This document shows positions 1 to 13,600 of a DNA stretch of 64,000 nucleotides, piece after piece. The position numbers and the translations under genes are program-made. Source of the stretch: Bathymodiolus brooksi (Eukaryota > Mollusca > Bivalvia > Mytilida > Modiolidae). Where the stretch lies: the NCBI GenBank assembly GCA_963680875.1, contig OY804584.1:91138031-91202030 (forward strand), written 5' to 3'. Each line of letters begins with the position of its first letter. The stretch's first letter is position 1. The notes under the pieces were generated by a model. The model had not been told where the DNA came from, ran no database searches, and was given only the letters and a program-made list of their open reading frames with translations.

Positions 1-1326
1 TTGTATAATCAGTATAAATCGGTTGAAGGAAAACATTCACAGAAAAACCCAGAATATATGTTAATCTACTCATTGTCATGTAGCTGCAGCTAAAATTTGA
101 GCTCATTTTGATTGATAATAAAGCAGCAATGGACAATTGAAGAAATTTATATTCTTAGTAACAGCAGCCATCTTGAATGGAGGGTGGAGCTGTCGGACAC
201 AATTTTGAAATGGGACTACCCAAGGACTATCCCTGCCAGGTTTAGTTTAATTTGGTTCAGCGGTTTCAGAGGAAAAGATTTAAATGTGATCTTTTATCAA
301 AATATGCCTAATTTGCATAATCGGTATAAATCGGCTGAAAGAAAAAATTCACAGAAAAACCCGGAATATATATATGCCAAACTACTCATTGCCATGTAGC
401 TGCAGTTAAAATTTGAGCTCATTTTGGTTAATACTAAAGCAGCAATGGACAATAGAAGAAATTTCTATCTTTAGTAAAAGTAGCCATCTTGAATGGAAGG
501 TGGGGCTTTCAGACACAATTTTGAAAGGGACCCACCCAAGGACCATCCCTGCCAGGTTTAGTGTAACTTGGTTCAGCGGTTTCAGAGGAGAAGATTTAAA
601 TGTGATCCTTTATCAAAATATGCCTAATTTGCATAATCGGTATAAATCGGCTGAAAGAAAAATTTCACAGAAAAACCCTGAATATATGTTAAACTACTCC
701 TTACCATGTAGCTGCAGTTAAAATTTGAGCTCATTTTGACTTATACTAAAGCAGCAATGGACAGTTGAAGAAATTTCTATTTTTAGTAACAGCAGCCATC
801 TTGAATGGAGGGCGGGGCTGTCGGACACAATTTTGAAAGGGGCCCACCTAGGGACCATCCCTGCCAGGTTTGGTTTAATTTGGTTCAGCGGTTTCAGAGG
901 AGAAGATTTAAATGTGATCTTTTATCAAAATATGCCTAATTTGCATAATCGGTATATATCGGCTGAAAGAAAAATTTCACAGAAAAACCCGGAATATATG
1001 TTAAACTACTCCTTGCCATGTAGCTGCAGTTAAAATTAGAGCTCATTTTGACTTATACTAAAGCAGCAATGAACAATTAAAATTTCATCCCCCCTTTTTT
1101 CTATTTTTAGCTTGATGGCCATCTTGGTTGGAAGTCAGGATCACCGGACAAAATTTTGGAAGGGGGCCATCCAAGGACCATTCCACCAAAGTTTGGTTCA
1201 AATTGGACCAGTGGTTTCAGAGGAGTTGATTAAAATGTGAAAAGTTAACGGACGGACGGACGACAGACGACGGATGCTCAGTGGTGACAATAGCTCACAT
1301 GACCCTTTGGGTCAGGTGAGCTAAAA
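1..1326 (+). repeat. 312-bp tandem-repeat mobile element, copy 1 (left end outside window)
   Basis: The landmark TAGCTGCAG recurs at 81, 397, 709 and 1021, giving units of 316, 312 and 312 bp. The last, diverged unit leads into a GAC-rich stretch (ACGGACGGACGACAGACGAC) and a near-perfect stem-loop at 1292-1322 (AGCTCACATGACC / GGTCAGGTGAGCT), followed by AAAAAA. A second copy lies at 39706-40622. Each unit carries an open frame of about 100 codons, but stop positions are shared and substitutions look random, so I do not call protein. Non-autonomous; core tandem repeats plus a terminal hairpin recall Helitron-like pearl elements of bivalves, but the class is unproven. Confidence 0.8.
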
Positions 1327-1400
1327 AAGAGCTCAATTAACCGCCACGATATAATTTTGAAAGTGGCGTTAAACATCATAACCCCCCTGAGCTCAATTGT
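1327..1400 (+). repeat. SINE-B 3' tail fragment
   Basis: Contains CCGCCACGATATAATTTTGA and GTGGCGTTAAACATCATAAC, the 3' tail of the SINE-B family used below, bracketed by an inverted GAGCTCAATT pair (1330 and 1389). Confidence 0.6.
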
Positions 1401-1576
1401 CGGGGGTTTTTTTTCCGTAATCAATCATCAAAGCCACCTTAATATAGTTAATACTATTAAGTTTAATTATACATTAAAATCTACTTAGGAGTTCTACATA
1501 CTTAAGAGAGGTGACTGCTTTATTGAGGTTATCTCTGAAGCAAATACATTTACAATATGGCTTCTAATCAACTTAC

Positions 1577-1675
1577 ATGAGATCCAGGTGCTCCATCTCG
1601 TCCTCTCTCTCCTGGTGGTCCCCGTGGTCCCATGGGTCCAGGTGTTCCTGGGACTCCATTTGGTCCTGCTGGTCC
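1577..1675 (-). CDS. Collagen Gly-X-Y exon 11, 99 bp
   Basis: Encodes 11 triplets from [10 protein letters not shown] to GAPGSH. The 99-bp size is a classic fused 45+54 fibrillar collagen exon. Acceptor TTTAG, donor GTAAGT. The next exon is outside the window. Confidence 0.93.
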
Positions 1676-4600
1676 CTAAATAATAATGCAAGTCTGATGT
1701 TAAAATAATTCAATTTGGTAACAGACAGACAACAATGATATAAGAAGACAGACCAATTGATCCATGATGCTATGTAGATATCATAACAAAATTAACCATT
1801 AATTTTGTTCAACCATATCATTTTTTGTGTGAGCATATTTCAGTTTTTTTCTCAATATAAGATTAAAATTATAATTTAAAAGTGCAAAATACCTAAAACA
1901 AGGGAGGTAAAGATTTTCATTAAAAAAAAATTTTAAAAAGAAAAAAAAGCAAGAAAGAAAAAACATTTTCATAAAAGAAAGTTGCAAATGCACTTTAAAG
2001 AGGTCACAACGTAAAGAGCAAGTTATTGTAACCTTTGGTGTAATCTTATAGTCTACAAGTCAGATCAACACACTTTTATTTCTTTCATGGTTAATTTGAC
2101 ATAATGAACTTTGAAGTCTGTAGTTTGTCAGGGGTCAATTAAATTCACTTTCTAACCCTCATGTCTGCTATTTTAATGAATTTTTTTTTGTATGAGTATT
2201 TTAAGATCATGAGAAAACTGATACTCTTACGCTAAAGTGACTAATAAAATGATTTTTGTAATCCTTCTTGGCATTCAAGGCAATGTATAGATATTTGGCA
2301 TCGATCATAATCTTGAACATTTTGCATTCTGTTCTGATCTTCAACAAAATAATGTCTGGTGCTTATATTTTATTTCCATCTGTTTTTGGGGGTCAAGAAA
2401 CGCTGAAGAAGTTAAATAAAGAAATTATTTCACTGAGTGGGGAGGTTTAACCTTGCCACATATTATTGAAATGCCTGTATCAAGTCAGGGAAATTAGCAT
2501 CATGTATTTAAATGCCTGTATCAAGCCAGGGAAATTAGCGTCATGTATTTGTGCATTATTGAAATGCCTGTATCAAGCCAGGGAAATTAGTGTCATGTAT
2601 TTGTGTGTTAGAGTTATCAAGTTTGCCACTGTTTTTTTAATTTTCTATTTTATTATATACACCAAAAAAAAAATAATAATATTGCATTTTTTTATGTTTA
2701 ATAAATATACCTAATCTGCTTAGAAAAGTTTCAAGATATCAGAATCTGTAAATTGAAGAAGGTCAGAAAATAAAATGGCCAACAGAAAAAGGACAAAAGG
2801 ACAACGATATACAAAACAATACACGGAAAACAAAAGATTGAGCAACCCAAACCCTACTAAAAATCTGGGGTGAACTAAGGTGCACCAGAATAGAGTTTTA
2901 GCACATGCTTTTGCTATTTTTGAATCAACAATGTCCAACAAATTTCCACTTAAAAAGTTATGCTGAACATGTTAGTGGGATCAAACAGGATGTTTGAAAT
3001 TCTCACATACCATGCAGGAATGTTTTAAAAAAAGATACCCACCATTCGATTATTTCTGAAATTTATTATGGAAATGTACTTAATTCTATGTTTGGAATTC
3101 TTGCATACCATGCAGGAATGTTTCAAAGAGAAAGTCATCATTCGATTATTTCTGCAATTTATTATGGAAATGTACTTAATTCTATGTTTGGAATTCTTGC
3201 ATACCATGCAGGAATGTTTCAAAGAGAAAGTCATCATTCGATTATTTCTGCAATTTATTATGGAAATGTACTTAATTCTATGTTTGGAATTCTTGCAGGA
3301 GAAAGTCATCATTCGATTATTTCTGCAATTTATTACTGAAACAGACACAAAATATTACCTTATCTCCATGTCTTCCTTCTTCTCCGGTCTTTCCTAGCAA
3401 TCCCAGTAATCCCTGAAAGTCATCAAAAATAATTCTTAATATATTTCAGGATTTAAGTTAATGGCAAAATGTTTGATTTTCTTAAATGTGGCTTTAATAG
3501 TAAATTCTTGAATCTAATGCATTCATTTACAGCACTCACCTAGAATCTTAAATAAGATAAAAAAAAATAAAGCTTTCCTGGTCAAATACCATATACAACA
3601 GTAAAGACCAGATGATTTAACAATTATAGAAGACTTATTTTGACAATTTTGTCTTTAATTAAGCTCAATCAGGTAATCCCTTGTAAATAAATTCTATAAC
3701 AGTACAATTTTTATAATTTAATTTTGTAAAATATATGAATTCTTATCCTTAGTAAAATTTGCTTTTTAAATGTAAGGGGAGACCATCTTTGTACAAATGT
3801 ATTTTTAATTATTTTTTGAATGTTAGGGGAGACACATTAAATTGTTTTTTTTAAATATAAAGGAAGACAAGACAGTCTTTGTACTTTAAAATAATTTTTT
3901 AATTTTAGGGGAGATAATCTTTGTATTTGGAATTATTTTTTAAATGTAAGGGTAGACAATCTGTGCACTTGATTTCCTAAAGTACCAGTACGTTATATAT
4001 CCAGTATACTTACTCTATGCCCTTTAGGTCCAGGCATGCCTGGCATTCCTGGTTGTCCAGCATTTCCCTAAAAAATTCAATGGTATTCATAAACCTGAAA
4101 ATTATAACAAGCTTAAAATGAGATGATCTTCAAGATGCATGATAATACAAAATGCCCCATCTAAAAACTCAGGCATGGCCATATACCCTCCATAAAAGTA
4201 TACAATTGAAAATATGCACAAAATAATAGTCTGACAAAATGACAACATAATGACACCTAATTAATCTACAGCACCAAACGAAATACAGCCTAAAAAGATT
4301 GATCCGAAAATAATAAATTTATCACCACGAAAATGTAACAAACTAAATTAAATAAACATAATAATGGTAAAAATTTACACCCCTCCGACACCGTTCATAT
4401 CTGAATTTAAATTATTTTTTAGTAACTGGTCCAAATCTTCATTTTACAAAGTTTTACTAACTATGAACTTACTGCCGATTGCATTTTATTATCTAAATAA
4501 TAGAGTTTTTAATATTATTTTACTAGATATCAACTTACAGATGATCCGACTGGCCCAGTAGGTCCTTGTTCTCCAGGTAAACCTTCTTCTCCCTGTACGA

Positions 4601-7600
4601 AAAAGTAAATTTAATATTACAGAAATGTATCTTTTGAGTAGTCATGGAAACGTTTAAAAAAAATTCTACATGTGATTCTTTTTATATCTTATCATTTTTT
4701 CTCTATTTCTATACAATATATGTATCTTCACGAAAAGAATTTCTATTTCATTTCAAAAGTTAATATATTATTTTGGAAATACAAATTTTTCTGTAAAGTG
4801 GGGAAAGGTTGATAGATCACTTCCACATCGGAAGATTTCTGATTGTTTATCTAAGGAAAATCATAACATAGTAAAAGATTGGCATATTTTTTTTTTTTTT
4901 TTTGTGGAAAAATATATATTTGAATATGTAAGTTTGAAATGACAGCCTGGTGGACATTAAAATTAATAATAAAATACAGGAACAATATCTTCAATGAAAA
5001 TTAAGTTTTTTCTTCCTATGGTCAAGTTCACTTATAAAGATATTGGTTTTAATATAAAAAAAAATCATTTATATTGAAGATTATTTGTCCCCATCTACCG
5101 GGGTTACACACTTCAGTATATATATCAGGTCTTGCTATATCGAAATTGGGTTATAATGAAAAGATTTCATGCCCCCTCTAAAATTTCAGTATGAGTGGAC
5201 TAGACTGTATATGAATATCATTGCACAAATTTTTGCCTCATTTGTTTAACATAAAGATCTATCCACATTATTTGCCATTGAAAATATTAGATAGAATTTT
5301 TTTGCAATATTGACATCTGTCATTTTTCAATGTTTTTCAAGTTTTCAAGTATTGCATAATAAACACTAAATGTTTACTTTCAGGATCAATTTTTTTCCCC
5401 AAAAATTATTTAGACTTTAATTTAGAGAAATGGAAAAAACAGCAATATTTTGTCTTATATTAATATTAGGGAGAACAAAACAAGGTATTCGTCAATACTC
5501 ACAGGTGATCCAGATGGTCCTCCAGGTCCGGGGAATCCTCTTTCTCCTGGGTTTCCCTGAAAAAAAGAGAGGGAGAATGTACTTTCAAAATGAGATTTTT
5601 TTTCGAAATTATTCTGCCTCCTGAAATAAGCATATTACAATCAATACAGAATAACGTGCACATGTAGAATATTCAAGATTGAAAGGTTTGCTAACTTTTT
5701 GCATACCATATTTGATTATATATATAATTCCACCTTATATGAAAATGCTGGATTTTCATTGGATAAAAGCTATGCTATTTTTCTGTAAATAGTAGTATTT
5801 TACATTTCGATGCTCTCGGGATTTATCTTCAGGTAATGATATTCGATGGAATTATAGAAATATACATCTATGTATAGTAAATACCCACCAAAAGATAACT
5901 TGCCCTTAGAACAGGAAGTAAATGTATACCTCTGTATGGAGAATACCACACTGCATGTACATAAAGACTTGATGTTAAACAACAATTTATCAATTATTTA
6001 TAACATGTATCTATGAGACAGTGTCCCGATAAACAAAGACTTCTTTTAACAAGGAAATTTAGTTGATAAAAAAACATAAAAAAACACAAGGGAGATAATC
6101 AATACAACTTACTGGGTGTCCTGATTCTCCTGGTTCCCCTCTTGATCCTTGGTAACCAGAAGGTCCCTATAACAACAATAAGTGAATAATGTTAACATAA
6201 GAAGAACTAAATGAGTGAACATATATAGAACTATAAATGTACATGTAATATTTTCATAAAGAATATAATTATTGCTAATTAGATATTCATTTAAATACAG
6301 GGCCGTCGTGGTCATGATGGTATGGTATCACCAAAAATGTGTTGAGTTTGAATCCCACTCAGGCCAGGTGTACTTGATGCAACATTATATGATAAAGTTT
6401 CTCAGGGATTTGTGACAGGTTGGTGGTTTTCTCAGGTTACCTCCACCAATAAAACTGACTGCCATGATATAACTGAAATATTGTTGAAAGTGGTGTTAAA
6501 CACCATAACCCTAACCCTAACTCAAACTTGATCTCATATTTTTTCGTAACAATTAAGCCCTTTATCTATTTCTTTTTATACTCGATCCTAATAGGAACGT
6601 CACATGAATACTGTGATTTCAATATTATTCGTGGTATACCAATTTTCGTGGATTTTATTTACGCATCCATATTTATACATTTTTTTCGCAAACCACAAAA
6701 AAATGTAATCCATGAATTTAAAGGAGCTCACAGTATATAGAATACAGGAAAATTTCCCTGCATTGCCAATTTTTATATTAGGGACCGACCATTTAACTTG
6801 AAGGGGGGGGGTTATGGTTTTTTGTTTCGTTCAGAATTTTTTTTTTGGACAACACAAAAGTTAGAATATTTATTTTTTTTGTCGTGCAAGCGCGAATTTT
6901 TTTTTCCAGAATTTAACATTAGGTTAAATGACAAAAACTCTGAATCAGATTATTTTTTTTTTCCTCCACCAAAATCAGAATATTTTTTTTTTCCTCCACC
7001 AAAATCAGATTATTTTTTTCAGCAACATTGGGAATCAGAATATTTTTTTAGAAAAAAACCAGTTAAATGGTCGTTCCCTTAGATATTGAAAGAAAAATAA
7101 ATGCTATATCAAAAATCAATCTGTATTTATTAATATTTTCGATTTTCTGTGAACTTAAACATTTTTAATATTACATTTGTGACAAAGAACAATGGTGAAA
7201 TCAGCAATATTACATATAATTATTTTGATAAATATGGTTATTGATCTAATGGTACCACATGTTCTATGGTACTGTGTATCCACATACAAATTTAACATAG
7301 GTAGCTGAAAATTGATTTTTGAGCTTGATTATCACATTTTTGGCCATAATCGATCAAATTGATCATCAGAATAACTTTCCTCTATAGCATGCCAAACTAT
7401 ATAATTGACTTACGGCAGGTCCAGGTGGGCCTGTTGGTCCTCGAGGTCCAGGTGATCCCTGAAAAATTCAAACATAAATATATAACAACAGTATACCTCA
7501 ATTTACTGAGGTCAGTTTTTTTCAAGGGTCTATATTTACCTTAAATAACAAAAATAATAAGTTGATTTGATGTAAAATTATTGTCAGTTTGCTTTACAAG

Positions 7601-10600
7601 GTTTAACAAATGAAAATCTAAAACATAAAGGTTATAGATATAAATAAATAGGAATGAAAATCCATCTAAAACTTCTGTATTGGTGGTTTTATGGTTCACA
7701 TGCTTGCCTAGATCTCAGGCAATGATTTCTTTGAAACAAACTTAAGTCTGAAATTTTTTTCTCTTGAAAATTCCGGGAAAGGCCTTACCGTCATAAAACT
7801 TATGAGCATCAGTTAATCAAAACATTGTATCAAATTAAATCTTTGTTCTAATGGGAAAATTTTAAAGTTTGTGTATGAAAATAATATTAGAAAGTTAAAT
7901 AACAGTAGAGCTTGGTTCTGCTCAAACTAAAGAGTTTAAAATTGGAATCTACAGCTTCTCTACTGGAACATACAACATTATGGCGTAAGAGGAATAACTT
8001 GTTATCTCAAGGTTGTGATTGTGTAGATTGACACGTCTGTTGTTTCAGTGAGCTAGCACTTTAACAATCAACTCAGTATATTGGTCAATAAAAATCAGGC
8101 ATAATCATCATCTCACTCAACATCAACACCTTATTAAACAGCACTTATATTTGCTGTTCTTCATCTCGTAGTGACTGTAAGATCTTCGTCTATGTAATTG
8201 ACTGATATACGTTTTGGGGAATTACTTACAATATGTGACCCCCTAAGAATAAAGGGGGAGGGGAAGTCTTTGCCTTTATTATTGGTTTTGGGCATTACTT
8301 GCAACTAAAGAATATAAAATTTCTGAGGGGAATCCGGAGGTCTTCAATGATGTCTTTGGCCAATTTAATTAGTTTTGGAGATCAATAAAATGTACTTACA
8401 ACTGAAGAATATGCTACTCCTCCCTGAAGATAAGCAGGTCCACCTCCAGCTTTCTCATCATTGTTCATAAGAGTCTAAAAAATAAATGTTCACTTACATC
8501 ATAAACACTCATTTACATATATACTAGTTTAACCCTGCCACTTTTTATTGAAGTCCCTGTACCAAGCAAGGAAAGTGAGTGGTCATGTATGTTAGGGGTA
8601 TTGACTGTGCCTCTGTTTCTATGATTTTTCTATTGGACCTTGAAACTGGGGCGATAGTGTGGTATCTTTTGTTTTTTCAACAATATATTTATAGTTGACT
8701 TCATTTAAATAATTTTTTACTACAAAAAGGTTCAGTTGTACTTTTATCAGAATTGAGATGCATTTTTTTTCTTAAGTTCTAAAAAAGACTGACTGTCTTC
8801 AACAAAATGGAGATTAGGTCAGAGCATGTACATAACAATTGTAAAAACAACATGAAAAATATGTACAGATCTGAAAAATGTGCTTCAAGAAAACATTTCG
8901 GACCAAATATGCAGGGGTTATTTTCATTTAGAGACGTTTTCAACAAAAGTATTTGTCACTTTAAAAGAATATAAATTTTCCTATGAAGTTGTGTAGCAAT
9001 TAATAAGTATCCTCTAAATTCAGAAAATAGAAAGAAGTTGAAAAATAAATATTATTTCAAAGAGTGGCACCTTTCTCTAAAGGACTTATTTTTGTGAAAT
9101 CTTTATCAGTAAAAAAGAAAAGTTGACTTACCTTTCCTCCTGAGAGTGCCATCTTTGGATGTTTGATGGTTACTGGAGAAAAAAATGTAAAAAAATAGTT
9201 AGCCCAGTGTTTCAAATGTTTGGTATATCTTGTTCCATGTATAATTATTGCAATAATGACACATTGTACATAATCCTTAATCAGCATCCGGGGGAAAATA
9301 TTTTCGCACCTCCCTCCGCTCGGCGCAATTTTTTTAAGTGCACCCCCTCTAACTTGAAATCCTGGATCCGCCCCTGGAATCAATTTAGGGACAAATTGTA
9401 CAATTGTACACAAGAACCATCTTCAAGGCCAAAGTGTACAATATAATTCTGTACATCTTTTGATGCATAGTACAATCTTGTTTTTCTTTTGTGGTTTAGT
9501 GTAAAATATAATGTTGCACATTTTGTGTTTGATCAAATGTGTAATATATTTTTGTATGTTCTATCATGATCAATATCAGAGAAGAATTTAATTTTTTATA
9601 CTCCAATCAGTACACTTTTCGAACACAGAACTACTATGCTTGGCTTCGCCTCGGGCAATAGTTGGTATCTTGGGAACAATAAACTTGCTATTACAAATAT
9701 ACCTGAATATCCAGTCAATAAGTGTTTTATTCTACCGAACAGCATAAAACAAACATGGACAGACACAGAACCTGTTCCCTCCTTTTTGTTGCTATCATCT
9801 GCGGGTTTCAGGATTTTAGGTTGGCATAGGAAAAATCCAGAGAATTTTGAATGCGCATTACCACGTTTCCCCCAATAAATCAACAGCATTAAAAATGCTG
9901 TGTCTCTGGCCAATAGCATAGGAGAGGTGTATAGTCTGTTGGACTATTCACCGATGAATAGTTCATTACAAAATTTACCAGTAAATAGATTATTCACGAA
10001 CATGTCTTTTTAATAGGAAAACTTATACAGAGGTATAATAATTTGGTTTATTTGGTACTTACTTTGACAGACAGGACAGCATTCTCCTGGTAGGCTGACC
10101 TCTTTCTCTCCTTCATAACAAGTCAGAGGATCACAGGATTGGGTTTCACACGATATATCTCTAGGGGCAGATATACACTTACATACACGGCATGGTAAAT
10201 TTTGAAAATCAGGTTGAAAACTTTCTCCAATATCATATTGTTTACCCATAAAGTCACATTTCGAATCATCTGAAAAAAAGACAACAACAAATATATCAAG
10301 TCCTTAATTACATTTATTTACAAAAACTTATCATATACATGTATTAGTATCTATCCCTGCTAAGAATTCTACTACATGTAAGTAAACACTGACAATTTAC
10401 AATTTCCTTAAAAATGACAATTTGCCCAAACAAACCTATGGGTGTTGGACATTAGTAGGTAGGTAGGTAAATTCTTTTTTTTTTCTTTAATATGTGGTTG
10501 GTTTATGGTGTTTAATGCCACTTTCAACAATATTTTAATTATATCATGGCGGTCAGTTTTATTGGTGGAGGAAACCGGAGTATCCGGAGAAAACCACAAG

Positions 10601-13600
10601 TCACCGACACACTTTATCACATATTAATGTTGTATTAAGTACACCTCGCCAAGAGCGGGATTCAAACTCACAACGTTAGTGGTGATAGGCACTGATTGCA
10701 TAGGTAGTTGTAAATCCAACTACCATAAAATCACAACCACAATGGCCCCCACATAACAGTATCTATCCCTGCTAAGAATTCTACTTAGTAAACACTGACA
10801 ATTTACAATTTCCTTAACAATATGATAGTTTGTCCAAACAGACCCATGGGTGTTGGACATGAGTAGGTAGGTAAGGAATTTTTTTCCTCTTTAATCAACA
10901 TTAAAATTTGAAATATGTTATCTTATTGCTATGGAATTTAGAAATATCCCAAAATACAAAAAAAAGGGGGATTTTTTTTATAAGAAAAAAAAAGAATTCA
11001 AGTACGGACATCTTTTTATGAAGGTGGGCAGAAAATAAAATTTATCAATTATGGCTTCACATTTCACATATCAACAATTCTGCAACTTTGCATCACAGTA
11101 TAGTACATTTATGGTATATATTCTTTCCCAATGACAATAGATGCAGTTTCGTGACATTCTCAATGGGCTGGAGAGGGAGGGGTTATGGTGTTTAACACCA
11201 ATTTCTATAATATTTCAATTATATTGTGGCAATAATCTTAATGGTGCATTCTTAATGTGCAAAATCAAAGTCACATTAAAAAATATTTAGAAAAAGTAAT
11301 CAACATTTTAGCATGTCGTTATTACCAGACCAAAGAATCCTGTTACATCCCAACCCAAGATACCAAAGGGGTAATCAGAATTTAATGACAACTTTCAACA
11401 TTTGGAAAAAAATATTATTTAGATTTGTACATGAAATAGTGCCTAAAATAGGGGTGCACTACGTTTGAGCGCATTTTCAATTTTAGGTGTGTTACGTTTG
11501 AGCGCAAATCTTTCCTACGTTTGAGCGCAAATCTTTCCTACGTTTGAGCGCATTTTACCTGTGGTTTACCTGGGGAATTTAATATATAAAAGTGTGAAAA
11601 ATAGAAATAAAAATATATACACTTTATTATAAAAGATTACAGCACTAAAAAACAAATCATAAAAACATCATAGGATTTATTTAAAATGTTTTATGAAATA
11701 GATTTAAGAATGTTTAAAAATGTCTATAAAAGTAGCACTAAAATCTTACAAATCGGTTCTTGCGGAAAATTTCAACCCCATTGACTTCATGTAAGTTGCT
11801 CTAGAAATTTCCCCTGTCTCTAAAATAGTGAACACAACCATCATACCGTGAAAAACTGTATGTAAACTAAATCTTTAAATTATTTTTTTCATTATCAAAA
11901 TCATTTTTAATAATTTTTTAAAGATAATTTTTATAATAATTTCTTAAAAGTTTTATAATCTTAATTTTTTTTCTCAGATAAATAGATAAGGTAAAATGCG
12001 CTCAATCGTGGATTTTTTTGCACTCAAACGTAGGATTTTTTGCTCTCAAATGTAGGACCAATGCACTCAAACGTCGTGCAACGTAAAATAGATATGTAAT
12101 TAAAATGGAACAGTAATTAAAATTATATCTTAAAATAATCTGGTACATAAAAACTTGCATGTGTCAGCCACTGAAATATTATTGAAAGTGGCATTAAACA
12201 CCATAACCCCCAATCCAGTATTTGAACTATATCTTTCCTTTTGATTTTCTTATTAACTAAACTGGTAAATTCAAAATAATGTTATTTAGTTGATATGTGT
12301 GTTTGGCCTTTATTCCATGTAATTATGCATACCTTAAAAGTTAAAGTATATTTTAACTGGAAACAAAATGCATAATGTGGAAAGATACATAAAGATGATA
12401 TATGGGGTCATTTAACAAATCCCCCATGTCAGTTTTACACAAAAGTTGGAAAAAAGTTTTTCATCCCCATTTACCCTTACAATGATCTACATTTTTTACA
12501 TCAAAAGTTTTGTTATTGTCCAAAAACCATATTTAATGTAACTCATTTATACTTTAAAAAAAGTAACAAAAGCCATGAAATTAGGTATCAGACTTAAGTC
12601 ATACGTCAAAAGAGGTCATCATATCTTACCATTCCAGAAAATTAATGGCTTAACCTGTTATTTGATAATTTAAAGGGAGATAACCCTTATAAAATGAACC
12701 AGATGAGGGCTAGTCAACAACTTTAAAAAAGTAACACAAGCCATGAAATTATGGGTTTTTTCTAAAAAAATATTCTGATTCCCAATGTTGCTGAAAAAAA
12801 TATTCTGATTTTGGTGGAGGAAAAAAAAAATAATCTGATTCAGAATTTTTGTCATTTAACCTAATGTTAAATTCTGAAGAAAACAAATTGGTGCTTTGCG
12901 CGACAAAAAAAATAAATATTCTAACTCTTGTGTTGTCCGAAAAAAAAATCCTGAACGAAACAAAAAACCATAACCTCCCCCCCTTCAAGTTAAATGGTCG
13001 GTCCCTTAAAAGGCTTAACAAAAATATTAAATTTCATCTTTAAATCAAATGTCTTTGACTAAGTTAGTCGTAGAGATACAACTTTTGCTTTAACTTTGAA
13101 TACAGTTGTGAAATTGAAAATGAAACAAAATATCTCCGATTAAATTGTTCAATCTTCAACAAACTATTGTGACAAATAAGGGATAAGTTTTTCAGTTTCC
13201 AGCATGTGTTAAATATTAAACCGGAAACAGCTACTCAAACCGGAAATTTCAATATTAACTTTAAAACCAAATACGGAATGTAAATAAATAAATAAATAAA
13301 TAAGTTTTTTCGGTCTTACGTGATCATCAGTTCAAATCAAATATGGAAGTCACTGGTTAAATTTGAACTGTTTCACAAAACATTCGCTTAATTTAGAATC
13401 GCAAATAAATCAGAAAGGAATCTAAATCATTCGTGGTAGGAAACAAAACGAAAATTAAAAAAAAATAACAAAAAGAAGACAAGCATAAATATATCTTTTT
13501 GAAAACTTTTACAAAGTGTCCTTTCTTATTTTCTAAACATATATTGTCTCAATTTTATGCAGACTTTGATACTAGTTCAATATACGGATTCGGTAGTGGC

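Noticed and set aside
112..1033. Three similar ~100-codon frames in the 312-bp repeats
   Set aside because: Frames end at shared stops, and changes between units show no bias toward silent sites. The second locus breaks the frames differently.
3025..3397. Repeat-bearing frames on both strands
   Set aside because: Product of the 96-bp tandem array in the collagen intron.
6505..6526. Short TAACCC repetition suggesting interstitial telomere
   Set aside because: It is the end of a SINE-B, whose normal tail reads CACCATAACCC. Only two to three units.
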